Source of the DNA: Rubricoccus sp963708165
GTDB lineage: Bacteria; Bacteroidota; Rhodothermia; Rhodothermales; Rubricoccaceae
Reading direction: 5' to 3'
Length of the DNA stretch: 64,000 nucleotides
Assembly (NCBI GenBank): GCA_963708165.1
Contig: OY970187.1
Span: 2,170,001 to 2,234,000, forward strand
Shown here piece after piece: positions 48,622 through 58,005 of the stretch (its first letter is position 1; each line of letters starts with the position of its first letter). A program made the translations under genes and the position numbers. The notes below the pieces were generated by a model. The model saw nothing but the letters and a program-made list of their open reading frames with translations. It was not told where the DNA came from and did not search any database.

Positions 48622-49218
48622 ATGGACGCTGTCCTCGACGCCTCGGCGCGTGATCTGCTCGGCACCTTGCACGAGGAGGCGACACGCACCGGCGCACTCT
48701 CCTCTCACGATCTCTCGCGCCGCCTGTACGGGGATCTTCGCCGGTTGGCGCAAGGCCACCGCGCGCGGTGGAGCGGCTACGAGACCGTCAACACGACCGC
48801 GCTCGTCCACGAGGCCTACCTCAAGCTGGCCTCTGGCGAGTACGGCGACGGCGACCATTTTCTGAACGTCGCCAGCCTGGCCATGCGGCAGGTGCTCGTC
48901 AGCTACGCCCGCGAGCGCGGCGCAGCCAAGCGTGGCGGAAACGGGCGCGATGTGCGCCTGGAGGACGCGCCTCCGGACGCGCTCCTCTCGGCGGAGGCCG
49001 CCACCGACACGCTTACCCTGAACGACGCGCTCGCGCGGTTCGCGGCGCTGGACCCGCGCGCGGCGCGCGTGGTGGAGATGAAGGTGTTCGCCGCGCTCCG
49101 CCTGGACGAGATCTCGGCGGCGCTGAAGGTGAGCGAGGCGACGGTCACGCGCGACTGGCGGCGCGCCCGCGCATGGCTGCGCCGCGAGCTCGGCGACCTG
49201 CCCAGCCTCGCCGCCTGA
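48622..49218 (+). CDS. ECF-type RNA polymerase sigma factor 1
   Basis: 198 residues of the ECF family that accompanies Ser/Thr kinases. Region 2: SHDLSRRLYGDLRRLAQGHRARW and TVNTTALVHEAYLKL, then FLNVASLAMRQVLVSYARERGAAKRGG. Region 4: RFAALDPRAARVVEMKVFAALRLDEISAAL and VSEATVTRDWRRARAWLRREL (helix-turn-helix). The ATG at 48622 is chosen because homology starts close by; an ATG at 48568 gives 18 more residues. It precedes kinase 1 by 88 bp on the same strand, and probably both are one unit. In this group the sigma factor is thought to be controlled by phosphorylation rather than by an anti-sigma factor, as none is present. Confidence 0.9.
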   Translation: MDAVLDASARDLLGTLHEEATRTGALSSHDLSRRLYGDLRRLAQGHRARWSGYETVNTTALVHEAYLKLASGEYGDGDHFLNVASLAMRQVLVSYARERGAAKRGGNGRDVRLEDAPPDALLSAEAATDTLTLNDALARFAALDPRAARVVEMKVFAALRLDEISAALKVSEATVTRDWRRARAWLRRELGDLPSLAA

Positions 49219-49236
49219 GCCTCTGGCGCCAGAAGC
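49219..49236. repeat. iterated palindrome copy directly after the sigma-factor stop
   Basis: GCCTCTGGCGCCAGAAGC, one mismatch from perfect, begins at the base after the TGA stop codon. Confidence 0.65.
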
Positions 49237-49935
49237 TCAGGGGCCCAGGCCGTGACGGCCGAGCCGCTCCTCTGGCGTGTCTGAGATCAAGACCTCCTCT
49301 CTGCTCATGTCTCCGACTCGCTGGGACCGCATCGCCGACGTATTTGACCGCGCCGCGGACCTCGCGCCCGCTTCCCGCGCGGCCTTTCTGGACCGCGAAG
49401 CCGTCGCGCCCGACGGCTCGCCCGACGTGTCGCTGCGCGAGGAAGTAGAGAGCCTTCTCGCCGCCGACATGCCCGACGGCTACCTCGCGGGCCGTCTCTC
49501 GGCTGAGTCGCCTCTGGCGCCGCCGCCAGAGGCCGGGCCGTGGCGCTTGGTCGAGCGCGTGGGGCAGGGCGGCATGGGCGAGGTCTGGCGCGCCGAGCGC
49601 ACCGGCGCGTACACGCAGACCGCCGCCGTCAAGCTCGTCCGTCCCGGTCTCGGCGAGTCGGTGGGGCTTCGCTTCCGGGCCGAGCGCCAGACGCTCGCGC
49701 GGTTGGAGCACCCCGGCATCGCGCGCCTGCTCGACGGCGGCACGGCCTCGGACGGCCGCCCCTACCTCGCGACGGAGTTTGTGCGCGGCGAGCCCATCAC
49801 GGCCTACGCCGACCGCCAGAGGCTGGGCGTCAATGCGCGGCTCGTGCTTTTCCAGCAGGTCTGCGACGCGGTGGCGTACGCCCACTCCCGGCTGGTCGTC
49901 CACCGCGACCTCAAGCCCAGCAACGTGCTCGTGGC

Positions 49936-50069
49936 AGAGGGGGAAGAGGGACGGGCGAAGGGGCAAGGGGGAAAAGACCTCGCGGAGAAAAACAGGACGG
50001 CCTCTGGCGCCAGAGGCTCATCCGGAACCCCCCTCTTCCCGCATCCCCCTTCCCTTACGCGCTGCGCGC
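49936..50069. repeat. G-rich/C-rich hairpin insert in kinase 1 between HRD and DFG
   Basis: The left arm (49936-49976, with GGGAAGAGGG and AAGGGGGAAAAG) pairs with the right arm (50027-50055, with CCCTCTTCCC and CCCCCTTCCC). A perfect iterated palindrome lies in the middle. A CGCGCTGCGCGCG palindrome closes the right side, next to GTGAAACTGCTCGACTTC. An element of the same plan occupies the same place in kinase 2. Confidence 0.7.
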
Positions 50070-50337
50070 GTGAAACTGCTCGACTTCGGCATCGCGAAGC
50101 TCTTGGACGCCTCGGGCGCCGACCTGACACGCACGGGCCGTCCGCTGCTGACGCCCGCCTACGCCGCGCCGGAGCAGACCACTGGCGGGGCGATCACGAC
50201 CGCAACCGACGTGTACGGCCTGGGCGTGCTGCTCTACGAACTGCTCACCGGCACACGCCCCGCCTCTGGCGGCGACGCCACGCGGCCCTCGGACGCCGTT
50301 ACGACCTCGGCGCCAACCGGCGGGCGGGTGCCCCTGG

Positions 50338-50420
50338 CGCCAGAGGCGGGGGCGGCGCCAGAGGCGGGGGCGGCGCCAGAGGCGGGGGCGGCGCCAGAGG
50401 CGGGGGCGGCGCCAGAGGCT
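50338..50420. repeat. 5 x 18-bp tandem array in the kinase 1 C-lobe
   Basis: The unit GCGCCAGAGGCGGGGGCG, repeated in frame, encodes AAPEAG about five times just before the final kinase helices (TPERLRKRLRGDLDRIV). It is a local expansion of the iterated motif. Confidence 0.9.
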
Positions 50421-52206
50421 GGCCGCTCGGGTGTGCTGCGCTCCACCACACCCGAGCGCCTGCGCAAGAGGCTGCGCGGCGACCTCGACCGCATCGTGCT
50501 CAAGGCGCTCCGCGCCGACCCCGAGCGGCGCTACCGCGGCGCGGCCGAACTCGGCGCCGACATCGGGCGGCACCTCGGCGGGCTGCCCGTCGAGGCGCGG
50601 CCGGAGTCGCAGGCGTACCGCATCCGCAAGTTTGTGGGGCGCAACCGCGTGTTCGTCGGTGTGGCGTCGGTCGCGCTGTTGGCGGTCCTCGCGGCCTCTG
50701 GCGTGGCGCTGGCGAGCGGCGCCGAAGCCTCGCGGCAGCGCGACCAGGCCGAGGAGACGCGCGACTTCGTGATCGGGCTCTTCAGCGCTGCCGACCCGGC
50801 GCAGGCGCGGGGCGACACGCTGACGGTCTACGACCTGCTCGCGCAGGGCGCGGCACAGCTGGACGATCTGGACGGACAGCCGCGCCTCCAGGCTGAACTC
50901 GCGGGCACCCTCCGCGATGTGTATTCGTCCCTCGACGAAGACAGCACCGCTCTCGTCTTTGCGCAGCGCTCCGCCCACCTCTACGGGACCGCCGCTGGCG
51001 GCACGCCCGAGCATCTGTACGCGCTCGCCAAGCTCGCCGTCGCCTATAAGTACGTGCGGGAAAATGACGCCGCGCGCGACTCTCTGCTCGCTCTCGTGAG
51101 CGCCCGCGCGCGCCGCCGTGCGCCAGAGGCCTACGCACTCGCCATCGAGACCCGAGGCGACGTGCAGCGCGAGGCGGGAAACCTGGACTCGGCGCTCGTG
51201 CTCGCCACGCAGGCCCTCGCGCTCAACGAGTCGCTGTACGGCGCCGAGAGCGAGGAAACCGCGACGGTCCTCCACGTCCTCGGCAACGTGCAATACGCCC
51301 TCGGGCGTTACGCCGACGCCGCCGACACGCACCGAGAATCGCTCGCGCTGCGCCAGAGGCTCTTCGGCCGCGATCACCCGCGCGTCTCGGCAGCGCTTTA
51401 CACGCTCTCGCTCGCGCTCGAAGCCAGCGGCAAGCCCGACGAGGCGCTTCCGCTTCTCCGCGAAGTGCTCCGCATCGACACCAAGCTGTACGGCCCCGAG
51501 GGCGCCAACACGCAAACCACGCGCTACGCGCTCGCGCTCGCTCTCCGCGCCTCTGGCGACACGCGCGAGGCGGAGTCCATCGCCAGAGGCCTCCTCGCCA
51601 CGGATGCCGCCGACCCGTACGACCGCGCGTCGCACCTCGGCCTCCTCTCGGGCATCCTCGCGACCCAGAACCGCGCCGCCGAGGCGGTCCCGCTCGCGCG
51701 AGAGGCTGCCGAGATCTACGAAGCCGAACTCGGTGCCGACCACGCCTACACCGCCGTCGCGCGGGCGTCGCTCGCCAACCGCATCCTGGGCACCGGCCGC
51801 GCCGCCGAGGCCGAGCGGATCGCCTCTGGCGCCGCCTCCGTCCTCCGCGCGCAACTCGGCGACGACCACGACTACCTCGCCGCCGCGCTGCTGACGCAGA
51901 GCATCGCGCGCATCCGCCTCGGGCAAGCCTCTGGCGCCATCGCGCCACTGCGCCACGCGCAGCGCATCTACACGGCCGCAGGCCAGACCGCACAGGCCGG
52001 GCAGACGGGCGGCTGGCTGGGCTGCGCACTCGCGGCCACAGGCCGCCGCGCCGAGGCGCAGCCGCTGCTCCGCGCCGCGCGGTCCCACACGCAGGGCATC
52101 GCGGGCGAAAGCCTGAAGGCGTGCATCGCCGATGGCCTCGACGGGTAGCCTCTGGCCGCCAGAGGCCCGCCCCGCCAGAGGCCCGCCCCGCCAGAGGCCT
52201 CTGGCG

Positions 52207-54321
52207 TTACCGCTTCTTGACCATCTCCACCAGGCGGTGCGTGACCTGCTCCGGGCCGTCCCAGCCCGTGACCGTCTCCACCGCGCCGTAGACCGGCGAG
52301 TAGTAGATCGTGATGGGCGTGTTCGTCTCCTCGCCGCTGAACTCCGCGATGGCGTCGCGGAGGTCGTTGCGGTTCGAGCCTTCGTTGAGGCCCTCGCGCA
52401 CCTCGGCATCCTGCTCCATGATGCGCTCCAGCGCGTCGGACCGCATCTGGAACCTGCCGCTGGTGTAGCCCTCGATCTTCCAGACCTGGACCTCGCCGAC
52501 GTTGCCGATCCGCTTGCGCTCGCGCCCGGTGATTTTGAGATTGGTGAGGGCGGTCACGAACACGCCAGAGTCCGCACCGCCCTGGGTGAACTCGCCGCCC
52601 TGTATCACGCTCCCCAGTTCCATCCCTACTTCGGCGTTCTGAGGAAGCTGTAAGCGTGCGCCAAAGGCCCGCGCGCCGCCGGTGCCCATCATGTCCGGGA
52701 TTCCCTCCACGTCCAGATCCTCGATCCAGAACGCGGCGTCGTCGCACATCAGGTTGGCCTTGAAATCACGCTTGATGCCGATGCCGCCCGCGCCCATCGC
52801 GATGGTGCCTTCCACGCTCGTGCGGACTCCTCGCTGACCTCCGCGAGCCGGGAGTTGCATCGTCATCTTCATGACAGACTCCTTGTTGCGGCCCATGCCC
52901 ATCTCGGCGGCATAGGTCACGCCGATGGCGCCCTGCGGAAACGCGCAGATCCGAGCGGCCTCCACCTCCAGCGTGTACGGCGCGTGCGTGCCCGTCGCGG
53001 ACGCCTTGTCCTTGTTTGCGTTGACGAAGTACACGTCGAACTCGCACGACGTGCCCTCCTCGCACCCGAGCGGTCCGAGCGGGACTTCGTACTCGTATTC
53101 CGCGCCCCAAACGTCGGGGTCCATGCGGAGGAGCGCGAACCCACCTTGCGTACCCGTGATGAAGCTCACGAGATTCTCCGTGTGTCCCCAGCGACGCACC
53201 GTGAGCCCGATCGCTCGGCCGTCCATTCCTGTAACGCGCACCGGCACGCGCACACCCGAGAGCGCCTCGTGCCCGCTGATGGTCCGCTCCACCGGGCCGC
53301 GGCCCAGTGTGACGCTCATCGGAGCCTCTGGCGCGACGGTGTCCCACGCACCGGAGGGCGAGCCTCGGCCGATCCAGTAGTCCCGGTCCCCGGCGTTGTT
53401 GCGCCAGATGAACTGAGAGAACGCGTTGCTCAGCCCAGCGGTGCCGCTTGTGGCAATCGGACTGTCATCCGCAGGAAAGAAAGGCCGCATTGCCACATCG
53501 GCGTGATCGACGGGGTTGCCGTCGATCCGTGTTGCAATGCTTATGTGTTCAAGTATGTCTTTGGCGAAGGCAAATCCATCCGCGCTCCGCCCTGCGGAGT
53601 AGACCCAGAAGGGCGCCGTCTGCCGACCCGCGCTTGCGCTGGACATCGTAAGGGGCTGGCTGTGCCTGTGCGGAGCCGGGTCCACGCCCGGCACGCCGTG
53701 CTGGCGCTTTATCCACCAGTCGGCAAAGGCATACGCCAGTCCGTGCGATAGCCAAGGTGCTGGCGCGTCCTCGTCGTCGCGCGAGAAGCCCTCGTAGGCG
53801 AACTCGGTGGTGTACATCAGCGAGAGCATCATGGACGCGCGCGCGCTCCGAAGCGCGTCGCTGCTGGCGTACATCACGTTGTCGGTCTCGCCGGAGAACA
53901 TCCGGAGCTCAACCTTGTCGCTGGGCTCGACGCACTGCGTCTCGCCCTCCAGATCGAAGCAGGCGCCGCCGCCAGCAGGATAGATCAGGAAATAAAAGTC
54001 TCCTTCGGCGTCCGTTGCCATGTGCGGCTTGCGGAAGCCGTTGCGGCTGAGCCAGTGCGTCGCGTCGTTGAGGTCCTGCAGCAGGTCGCTGATCTCGGCA
54101 AGGTCTGCCTCGACCACCTGATCGTTGCGGTCGCGCCACGCGCAGCCGTCGTCGCTGGAGGCCGCGACGAGCGTGAAGCCATTGGGGTCGCCGCCCCAGG
54201 GCTCCTGGCTACAGACGTACCCCCAGCGGTTGGGCGACGAGGGGGCGTCCTGCGCCACAGCCTCTGGCGCGAGGGAGAGCAGAAAAACGGCAAAAAGGCC
54301 GAGCGGAAGCCGGAAGGTCAT
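52207..54321 (-). CDS. large secreted protein of unknown function
   Basis: 704 residues from the ATG at 54321, with signal peptide MTFRLPLGLFAVFLLSLAPEAVAQD. No family is recognised. Visible features are a helical N-terminal third with ADLAEISDLLQDLNDATHWLSRNGFRKP, a segment APAPWLSHGLAYAFADWWIKRQHG resembling the 'WLxEGLAxYF' strand-helix of secreted metalloprotease-like proteins but with no HExxH motif, a beta-sandwich-like middle (IGLTVRRWGHTENLVSF, YEYEVPLGPLGCEEGTSCEFDVYFVN), and a C-terminal domain ending PEQVTHRLVEMVKKR. Four or more cysteines may pair outside the cell. The iterated repeat is nearly absent from it. It lies between kinase 1 and the delta-60 protein, convergent with the kinase. 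Confidence 0.75.
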   Translation of the reverse strand: MTFRLPLGLFAVFLLSLAPEAVAQDAPSSPNRWGYVCSQEPWGGDPNGFTLVAASSDDGCAWRDRNDQVVEADLAEISDLLQDLNDATHWLSRNGFRKPHMATDAEGDFYFLIYPAGGGACFDLEGETQCVEPSDKVELRMFSGETDNVMYASSDALRSARASMMLSLMYTTEFAYEGFSRDDEDAPAPWLSHGLAYAFADWWIKRQHGVPGVDPAPHRHSQPLTMSSASAGRQTAPFWVYSAGRSADGFAFAKDILEHISIATRIDGNPVDHADVAMRPFFPADDSPIATSGTAGLSNAFSQFIWRNNAGDRDYWIGRGSPSGAWDTVAPEAPMSVTLGRGPVERTISGHEALSGVRVPVRVTGMDGRAIGLTVRRWGHTENLVSFITGTQGGFALLRMDPDVWGAEYEYEVPLGPLGCEEGTSCEFDVYFVNANKDKASATGTHAPYTLEVEAARICAFPQGAIGVTYAAEMGMGRNKESVMKMTMQLPARGGQRGVRTSVEGTIAMGAGGIGIKRDFKANLMCDDAAFWIEDLDVEGIPDMMGTGGARAFGARLQLPQNAEVGMELGSVIQGGEFTQGGADSGVFVTALTNLKITGRERKRIGNVGEVQVWKIEGYTSGRFQMRSDALERIMEQDAEVREGLNEGSNRNDLRDAIAEFSGEETNTPITIYYSPVYGAVETVTGWDGPEQVTHRLVEMVKKR

Positions 54322-54421
54322 AGCGGTGCGGAGGGAGTCTGCCATCGTTACGCGAAACCGCGCCCCCAGCCGTCACGCGCCGCCAACCGCTTTCGCCAGA
54401 GGCCTCTGGCGAGGTGGGCGC

Positions 54422-55974
54422 TTACCGACGCACGACGCCGAGCGTCACCGACGTGCTGCCTGTGCTCGCACGGACGAGGTAGGCGCCGGGCGCCAGGCTC
54501 CCCGCGTCGAACGCGAGAACCGTGCGGCCCGGCGCCAGAGGCCCGTCGTGGAGCACGGCCACCTCGCGGCCGAGCGCGTCGTAGGCGCTCACGCGTGCCG
54601 CCAGAGGCTGTGTGGCCTCGACCGCCAGCGCGGTGCCTCTGGCGAACGGGTTGGGGCCCGCGAGGCTCAGCGCCAGAGGCCCAGACTCAGCGCCGGGCTC
54701 GCGCGCGATGGTCACGCCGCCACCCAGGAAGCGCGCGAGCAGGATGCCGCTGGGGTCGGTATTGCCGTCGCCGAGTTGGCCTGCGATGAGAATCTTGCCG
54801 TCGGGCTGGAGCGCGAGGCGCGAGCCCAGGGCGGGGCCGTCCAGGGGAGCCTGCGCAAACCCATCGGTGCCGAACGAGGGGTCGGGCGCGCCGCCATCTT
54901 CCAGCCGCCCAACGAACGGCCGCGGCTGCGCTTCGCTGCCCGAGAGGCCGCCGTAGACGATCGCGCCGTTGCTCTGGACGGCGATGCCTGCTCCCTGCGC
55001 CAGAGGCTCTCCGGCGGTTGTGCGGAAGACGCCGCCGCTGGCGAAGTCGGGGTCGGGGGAGCCGTCGGGGAGGAGGCGGAAGACGAAGGCCTCCGAGGCA
55101 CGCGTCGCGAAGTCGATGCCCGCGCCCGTGCCGACGATCCGGCCTCTGGCGTCCGTAGCGGTGCCGAGCGTGAGCGCGAACGGCTGGCTGACATCCAGCG
55201 CCGCCACACCCTCGGTGCCGAAGGACGCATCCAGGTTGCCATCGCCGAGGACACGCGCGACGGCTGCCTCCACATCGAAGATGCCTGCCGAAATGCCGCC
55301 CGAGAGGTAGAGCGTGCCATCTGGCGCGTACTGGCCTGCAAACGCAATCAATCCCCGTTCGGAAGGCGACCGCACGACGCCGTCCGTGCCGAACGTCTCG
55401 TCGAGCGCGCCGCTGGCGGTGAAGCGCGCGCTCAGCACGCCTGCCTCTGTGTCGGAGCTGTACGTGCCGCCAGAGGCCAGGCCGCCGCCTGCGGTCTCGC
55501 GCACGGCCACGAGCGCGGTCGCGCCGATGGTGCTCTCGAACTCAGCGATGCCGTCCGTACCGAACGCCGCATCGGGTGTGCCCGCGGCGGTCATCTTGAA
55601 CAGCGCCGCCGCCTCTGCGGTGTTGTCCTGGCTTTCCTGGCGCGAGCCGGCGAGCACGACGGCGCCATCGGCGAGCAGCGCGGCTCCGAGAGCGATGTAG
55701 CCCTCGCTGCTGGGAAACCGGCCGATGCCGTCTGTGCCGAACCCAGCCTCTGGCGTGCCATCCGGCAAAAGCGAGAGGACGGCGACGGTGCCTTCGATCT
55801 GCGCGACGACCAGGATGCGCCCGTCGGGGCGTACGAGAAGCTGGGTCGTGCCGGTCTCCTGCCCGTCGAAGATGTACGTGCCGTCTGTGCCGAACGAGGT
55901 GTCGAGCGCGCCGGCTGCGCCAGCGCCAGAGGCGCGGCGAGGAGCAGGAGCGCGGCGGAGAGGAGGCGGAGCAT
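54422..55974 (-). pseudogene. delta-60 repeat (DUF5122) propeller protein with C-terminal sorting-type domain, one frameshift
   Basis: About 517 residues when joined, from the ATG at 55974 (MLRLLSAALLLLAAPLALAQ). A missing G near 55915 shifts the frame; restoring it gives AQAGALDTSFGTDGTYIFDG. The body is seven or more copies of a delta-60 blade, each with a phrase such as PDAAFGTDGIAEF, LDETFGTDGVVRS, LDASFGTEGVAAL or PDPSFGTDGFAQA, plus LQPDGKILIAGQ. The C-terminus (GPNPFARGTALAVEA, ARVSAYDALGREVAVL, LAPGAYLVRAS) is the Por-secretion/T9SS-type sorting domain of Bacteroidota, so the protein is probably cell-surface or secreted. The ligand is unknown. Confidence 0.8.
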
Positions 55975-56136
55975 AGACAGTATGGGTGGAGGCAGTCGGC
56001 TAACGATACGGCGCGCCGCCGCCCCGTCTGCACGGCGGGTCTCTAGTCCGCCCTGTGCGCAACGCGCGTGCGCGCACCGCCAGAGGCCTCTGGCGGGGAC
56101 GCTGCCGCGTCCTACCTTTAGCAGCCCCCTGAGCCT

Positions 56137-56745
56137 ATGGACGACCGCACCATCGACGCTGAAGCGACCGCGCTCGTGGACTCGCTGCGCCGCGGCGAGA
56201 CCATCGCCGAGGCGCCCGACGCCCTCGTGCGCCGCCTCTACGCCGACCTCCGCGACCTGGCCGCGCGCCAGAGGCGCCGCTGGGTGGGCAACGAGACCAT
56301 CAACACGACCGCGCTCGTCCACGAGGCGTACATCAAGCTCGCCGGTGCGGACCTCAAGGCCGAGAGCCGCGCGCACCTGCTCGCCATCGCGAGCCGCGCC
56401 ATGCGGCAGGTGCTCGTCAACTACGCCGAGGGCCAGAGCGCGCAAAAACGCGGCGGCGGCGTGCACGACCTCGCGCTGGACGACGTGGCGGGCGTGCCGG
56501 ATGGCAACCTGCTCAGCCCCTCGCAGGCCGACGACATCGCGGCGCTCGAAGCCGCCCTGCAGCAACTCGAAGCCTTCGACGCCAGAGGCGCGCGCATCGT
56601 GGAGTGCCGCTTCTACGGCGGCATGACCGAGGCCGAGACCGCGGCGGCGCTCGGCATCTCGGAGGCCACGGTCACGCGCGGCTGGCGCGCGGCGCGCGCG
56701 TGGCTGTACACGCACATGGAGCGGGACTTTCCCTCGCGGCTCTAG
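56137..56745 (+). CDS. ECF-type RNA polymerase sigma factor 2
   Basis: 202 residues, paralogous to the sigma factors at 48.6 and 57.4 kb. Region 2: DALVRRLYADLRDLAARQRRRWVG, TINTTALVHEAYIKL, HLLAIASRAMRQVLVNYAEGQ, KRGGGVHDLALDD. Region 4: QLEAFDARGARIVECRFYGGMTEAETAAAL and ISEATVTRGWRAARAWLYTHM. Start ATG at 56137. A repeat copy encodes DARGAR inside region 4 without disturbing it. The gene is followed after 117 bp by a kinase stub, so the usual sigma-kinase pair is broken here. It may now be regulated by one of the other kinases or be constitutive. Confidence 0.92.
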   Translation: MDDRTIDAEATALVDSLRRGETIAEAPDALVRRLYADLRDLAARQRRRWVGNETINTTALVHEAYIKLAGADLKAESRAHLLAIASRAMRQVLVNYAEGQSAQKRGGGVHDLALDDVAGVPDGNLLSPSQADDIAALEAALQQLEAFDARGARIVECRFYGGMTEAETAAALGISEATVTRGWRAARAWLYTHMERDFPSRL

Positions 56746-56862
56746 CGCGCCCACGGCAGCCTCTGGCGGGCAGCGCAGCCTCTGGCAGCCGGGGCGCCAT
56801 GGGAGAGGGCATTGTGACGGGGCCGGCGCTGGTTGTCGGTAGACCAGCCAGCCCCTGTGCTC

Positions 56863-57102
56863 ATGACCCCCCACCGCTGGCATCGCATCCAGACCCTTTT
56901 CGGTGCCGTCGCCGACCTTCCGCAGGTCGAGCGCGAAGCCGCGCTCAAGGCCTCTGGCGAGGCGGCGCTGCGCGGCGAGGTCGAAGTGCTGCTCGAGGCC
57001 GAGACCGCGGCGCGACAGTTTTTCGATGCGCTCGGCGAGGCGCTGCCGGGTGCCCGCGGTACACCGCCAGCGGCCTCTCCGCCACCGGCCCTCCCGCCGT
57101 GA
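56863..57102 (+). pseudogene. truncated Ser/Thr kinase gene (N-terminal stub only)
   Basis: 79 residues, MTPHRWHRIQTLFGAVADLPQVEREAALKA then EVEVLLEAETAARQFFDALGEAL. This is the pre-kinase helical segment seen at the start of kinases 1 and 2 (SPTRWDRIADVFDRAADL and LDSARWRRIEDLLEAASG). It then becomes Pro/Ala-rich and stops at 57102. No kinase domain follows; the next 260 bp hold repeats and an unrelated short spacer. It appears to be what is left of a third kinase that once paired with sigma factor 2, deleted by recombination. It might still be expressed as a small protein. Confidence 0.6.
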
Positions 57103-57395
57103 TGCCTCTGGCGGAGCGCAAACCTGGCCCGCTGGCGGAGTGCGCCAGCGGAAGGAGGCTCTGGGCCGCCACACTCCCACCACAAGGTGCGGCGGCCTCC
57201 ACCCCCTCTCGCCAGAGGCGAGCGAGGGCTTGAGCAGAGCCTCACCCTAGTAATGCGGGAAAACGAGGCCGAACAGGTCACGCGTTTGAAAAAAAGTTCG
57301 TCGCCTCTGCGAGGGGTACCGCTCTGTATCGCGCCAGAGGCCTCGCGAGAGCATCGCCATGTACTATGTTTCCAGGAGATCCCCTGTGCCCTGGC

Positions 57396-58001
57396 ATGTC
57401 CCCCACCTCTCCGGATACGCCGCCTCCTGGTGACGTCACACGCCTGCTCGACGCGCTGCGTCGCGGCGAGACCGATTCCGACGCGCTCTTTCAGCGGCTC
57501 TACGGCGAGCTGCGCACGCTCGCACGGCACCACCGCGCCCGGTGGCACGGCAACGAGACCATCAACACGACCGCGCTCGTTCACGAGGCGTACTTCAAGC
57601 TTCTCGGCAGCGTCGAAGGCTTTGAAAACCGCTCGCACGTGCTGGGTGTCGCGAGCCGCGCGATGCGGCAGGTGCTGGTCACCTACGCCGAGGCGCAGCG
57701 CGCGCAGAAGCGCGGCGGCGGCGTCCCCGATCTCTCGCTCGACGAGGCGCTGACCGACGGTGGCCTGCTCAGCGACGAGCAGGCCGACACCATCGCCGAA
57801 CTGGACGACGCGCTAACGCGCCTCGCGAAAGCCGACGCGCGCGCGGCGCGCATCGTCGAGTGCCGCTTCTTCGGCGGCATGTCGGTCGAGGAAACCTCCG
57901 AGGCGCTCGGCGTCTCCGTCGCGACCGTCGGGCGGAGCTGGCGCGCGGCGCGTGCCTGGCTCTACGGCGAGCTCAAGCCGTCGCCGCTTCTCGACCTCTA
58001 G
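57396..58001 (+). CDS. ECF-type RNA polymerase sigma factor 3
   Basis: 201 residues. Region 2: DALFQRLYGELRTLARHHRARWHG, TINTTALVHEAYFKLLG, HVLGVASRAMRQVLVTYAEAQRAQKRGGG. Region 4: RLAKADARAARIVECRFFGGMSVEETSEAL and VSVATVGRSWRAARAWLYGEL. The ATG at 57396 is preferred from homology; an upstream in-frame ATG at 57366 would add 10 residues. Its TAG stop is followed after only 4 bp by the GTG of kinase 2, a tight coupling that argues that the pair works together, the kinase probably acting on the sigma factor. Confidence 0.92.
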   Translation: MSPTSPDTPPPGDVTRLLDALRRGETDSDALFQRLYGELRTLARHHRARWHGNETINTTALVHEAYFKLLGSVEGFENRSHVLGVASRAMRQVLVTYAEAQRAQKRGGGVPDLSLDEALTDGGLLSDEQADTIAELDDALTRLAKADARAARIVECRFFGGMSVEETSEALGVSVATVGRSWRAARAWLYGELKPSPLLDL

Positions 58002-58005
58002 CGCC

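Larger units (their letters stand above)
49307..52148 (+). pseudogene. Ser/Thr protein kinase with TPR domain (kinase 1), frame broken by a hairpin insert
   Basis: About 946 residues when joined. An N-terminal helical segment (SPTRWDRIADVFDRAADLAPASRAAFLD) precedes the kinase: VGQGGMGEVWRAERTG, VKLVRPGL (Lys), VVHRDLKPSNVLV (catalytic loop), KLLDFGIAKLLD (DFG), and LTPAYAAPEQ (P+1). A tandem AAPEAG array (50338-50420) lies in the C-lobe. One membrane helix (VFVGVASVALLAVLAASGVAL) leads to a periplasmic region of about ten TPR-like repeats. Between HRDLKPSNVLV and DFG is a roughly 130-bp G-rich/C-rich hairpin insert, and the frame changes inside it. The enzyme is functional only if that is an error. 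It is paired with ECF sigma factor 1. Confidence 0.85.
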
